Shown: in pieces, positions 22,797 through 23,749 of the stretch
Layout of the letters: each line of letters begins with the position of its first letter
How positions within the stretch are numbered: position 1 is the stretch's first letter
Assembly (NCBI GenBank): GCA_023438885.1
Contig: JAEXPS010000219.1
Coordinates: forward strand, 1-23,749
Length of the DNA stretch: 23,749 nt
Reading direction: 5' to 3'
DNA from: Actinomycetes bacterium
GTDB lineage: Bacteria > Actinomycetota > Actinomycetes > Actinomycetales > Cellulomonadaceae
Position numbers and translations under genes: made by a program
Notes under the pieces: generated by a model
What the model was told of the DNA's origin: nothing
Databases searched by the model: none
Seen by the model: the letters and a program-made list of their open reading frames with translations, nothing else

Positions 22797-22824
22797 TTGA
22801 CACGGCGTCATCCTTATCGATAAT
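22797..22824 (+). promoter_or_regulatory. Strong sigma-70-type promoter of the DUF2975-XRE operon
   Basis: Perfect TTGACA (22797-22802), 16-bp spacer, GATAAT (22819-22824). Transcription should start near 22831, leaving a leader of about 26 nt with AAGGAGA 7 nt before the ATG. Such a consensus-like promoter is unusual in this GC-rich window. Confidence 0.75.
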
Positions 22825-22846
22825 CGGTATATCGACTATCGATAAG
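22813..22846. promoter_or_regulatory. Operator over the DUF2975-XRE promoter
   Basis: Perfect 10-bp inverted repeat CTTATCGATA/TATCGATAAG with a 14-bp spacer. Each arm contains the 8-bp palindrome TATCGATA (22815-22822 and 22837-22844), and a third related copy TATCGACT lies at 22830-22837. It covers the -10 box, the transcription start and the ribosome site, so binding would shut the operon. The likely ligand is the XRE protein encoded by the second gene. Confidence 0.7.
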
Positions 22847-22856
22847 GAGACAACTC

Positions 22857-23447
22857 ATGAGCAACACCGCGCGACGAGGCTGGCTCACCGCGGCGATCAT
22901 CGCGATCTGCGCCGCGCTGACGCTCGTCGCAGTCATCACGGCCGTCACCGTCGTCCGCGCCCTGAACGGCGCCGCGTTCTCGTTCGGTATCCCGACGGCG
23001 ACGGTCGGCATCCCCCAGGCGCCGGCGGGGCTGGAGCCTGGGGTAACGATCGACCCCTCAGGCTTCGTCGACGTCACCGTCGCCCAGCCGACCACGGCGC
23101 AGGCAGCCTGGTCGCTCGTCGCCTCGCTCCCCGTGCTGCTCGCCGCGGCCGGGCTCGTGCTGGTACTCGTGATCGCGCTGCGTGCACGCCGGGGCGAGCC
23201 CTTCACGCGCAACGTCGTGGCACTGGTGCGCACCATCGGGCTCGTGGTCCTCGTCGGCGGCCCGCTGATGCAGGCGGTGACCGGGGTGGCCAGGTCGCGC
23301 CTGGCCGAGAGCGTCCTCGTCGAGGGCGGCCACTACGGGCCGACGATCACTCTGGACTGGGTGATCGCCGGTCTGTGCATCCTGGCGCTCGCCGAGGTGA
23401 TCCGGCACGGCAGGTCGCTCCGCGAAGAGCTGGACGAGGTGATCTAG
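22857..23447 (+). CDS. DUF2975 membrane protein
   Basis: 196 residues with about four membrane segments (roughly 10-32, 84-107, 122-141 and 164-181). An extracytoplasmic loop lies between the first two, ending with a VDVTVAQPTT segment. The cytoplasmic stretch RARRGEPFTRNVVALVRTIG after the second helix, and the late ITLDWVIAGLCILALAEVIR, are typical of the DUF2975 family. Such proteins are commonly encoded directly ahead of a small XRE regulator (YozG-type), as here; the biochemical role is not known. AAGGAGA sits 7 nt before ATG 22857. The stop is followed immediately by the GTG of the next gene. Confidence 0.88.
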   Translation: MSNTARRGWLTAAIIAICAALTLVAVITAVTVVRALNGAAFSFGIPTATVGIPQAPAGLEPGVTIDPSGFVDVTVAQPTTAQAAWSLVASLPVLLAAAGLVLVLVIALRARRGEPFTRNVVALVRTIGLVVLVGGPLMQAVTGVARSRLAESVLVEGGHYGPTITLDWVIAGLCILALAEVIRHGRSLREELDEVI

Positions 23448-23675
23448 GTGCCCCCTGCGGAGGACCATCGCGTCGTCGTCACCATCGACCGCCTGCTCGC
23501 CGAGCGCGGGATGAGTCTCACCGAGCTCGCCGAGCGGGTCGGACTGACCCTGGCCAACCTCTCGGTGCTCAAGAACGGACGCGCCCGGGCGATCCGGTTC
23601 ACCACCCTGTCGGCGCTCTGCGAGGCCCTCGACTGCCAGCCCGGCGACATCCTCGCCTACCGACCCGCCACGTAG
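23448..23675 (+). CDS. YozG-type XRE/Cro-CI helix-turn-helix regulator
   Basis: 75 residues, almost entirely one helix-turn-helix domain: VTIDRLLAERGMSLTELAER (11-30), VGLTLANLSVLKNGRARAIR containing the recognition helix, FTTLSALCEALDCQPGDIL (52-70). This matches the small regulators paired with DUF2975 proteins. The GTG start directly abuts the previous TAG, and GAGGTGATC within the last DUF2975 codons supplies the ribosome site, so the two are translationally coupled. It probably binds the TATCGATA-type operator upstream of the operon. No ligand or dimerisation domain is present beyond the HTH. Confidence 0.9.
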   Translation: MPPAEDHRVVVTIDRLLAERGMSLTELAERVGLTLANLSVLKNGRARAIRFTTLSALCEALDCQPGDILAYRPAT

Positions 23676-23721
23676 GCACTGCCCGACGACCGCCCCCACA
23701 CAGCGCAACGTCCGCGGGAGT

Positions 23722-23736
23722 GGGGGGGGGGGGGGG
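23722..23736. other. 15-G homopolymer near the window end
   Basis: A run of 15 G followed by CCCGGGCGCGGGG to the last base. Its position at the very end suggests a contig end with low-quality poly-G sequence rather than a biological repeat. The bases from 23676 onward hold no gene that I can see. Confidence 0.6.
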
Positions 23737-23749
23737 CCCGGGCGCGGGG

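Larger units (their letters stand above)
22403..22856. other. Gene-free intergenic region with structured elements
   Basis: About 450 bases separate divergent genes. Open frames here on both strands have Arg/Gly/Pro-rich or otherwise unprotein-like translations, and none has a credible ribosome site or family motif. From 22403 to about 22655 I see nothing specific, possibly decayed sequence. From 22660 to 22761 there is a cluster of inverted repeats, then the DUF2975 promoter and operator (22797-22846). Confidence 0.6.

Noticed and set aside
22213..22823. Overlapping open frames on both strands in and beside the gene-free region
   Set aside because: Low-complexity or unprotein-like translations, no ribosome site, and they overlap the hairpins and promoter elements.
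23722..23736. G-tract as a phase-variation switch
   Set aside because: It lies outside any gene and at the very end of the sequence, where an artefact is likelier.
1..23749. tRNA genes, CRISPR arrays, insertion sequences or attachment sites
   Set aside because: Reading through the intergenic regions showed no tRNA-like cloverleaf, regular repeat-spacer pattern, transposase or target duplication.

Overview
The window is a high-GC actinobacterial chromosome fragment. Hand-counted 60-base lines in ordinary genes reach about 78-80% G+C. GTG starts are frequent, several genes have 4-bp or 1-bp junctions, several -10 boxes lie only 6-7 nt upstream of the start codon (leaderless pattern), and the LexA box is of the actinobacterial type. 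Gene content (ImuA'-type mutasome protein, DUF7455 beside parE, an LAETG sortase substrate) fits Micrococcales, perhaps near Cellulomonadaceae or Promicromonosporaceae; the family level is a guess. The right edge ends in a 15-G run that looks like a contig end.

Left part (1-4818): a truncated imuA' on the minus strand has a perfect SOS box in its upstream region. Divergent from it runs a SulP-STAS anion transporter that may be preceded by a 14-codon leader ORF. Next come a PEBP (YbhB-type) protein, two overlapping YbaK-domain proteins and a GNAT acetyltransferase. At 4970-6019 lies a clear homologue of the enterobacterial inner-membrane protein YhiM, lower in GC than its neighbours.

Middle (6060-17417, all minus strand): a TrmH/SpoU RNA methyltransferase and an MFS transporter. 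Then a tetR-abc-abc operon encodes a heterodimeric ABC multidrug-type exporter, and its TetR operator exactly fills the spacer of its own promoter. An NfeD/SPFH membrane pair, a stand-alone ABC ATPase and topoisomerase subunit ParE follow.

Right part: a DUF7455 zinc-ribbon protein faces, across a strong bidirectional terminator, a 954-residue wall-anchored surface protein. This has a signal peptide, an N-terminal Cys-containing domain resembling thioester-adhesin domains but with the Gln position occupied by Arg, three Cys-pair stalk repeats and an LAETG sorting signal. Upstream of it on the same strand are a single-pass membrane protein made of two related helical repeats, with a C-terminal Cys, and an unidentified 153-residue protein. 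The three may form an envelope module and are the least described part of the window. After a structured, gene-free stretch of about 450 bases comes a DUF2975 membrane protein and XRE regulator pair, driven by a near-consensus promoter covered by a long TATCGATA-type inverted repeat.

No tRNA, rRNA, CRISPR array, transposase or insertion sequence was recognised.
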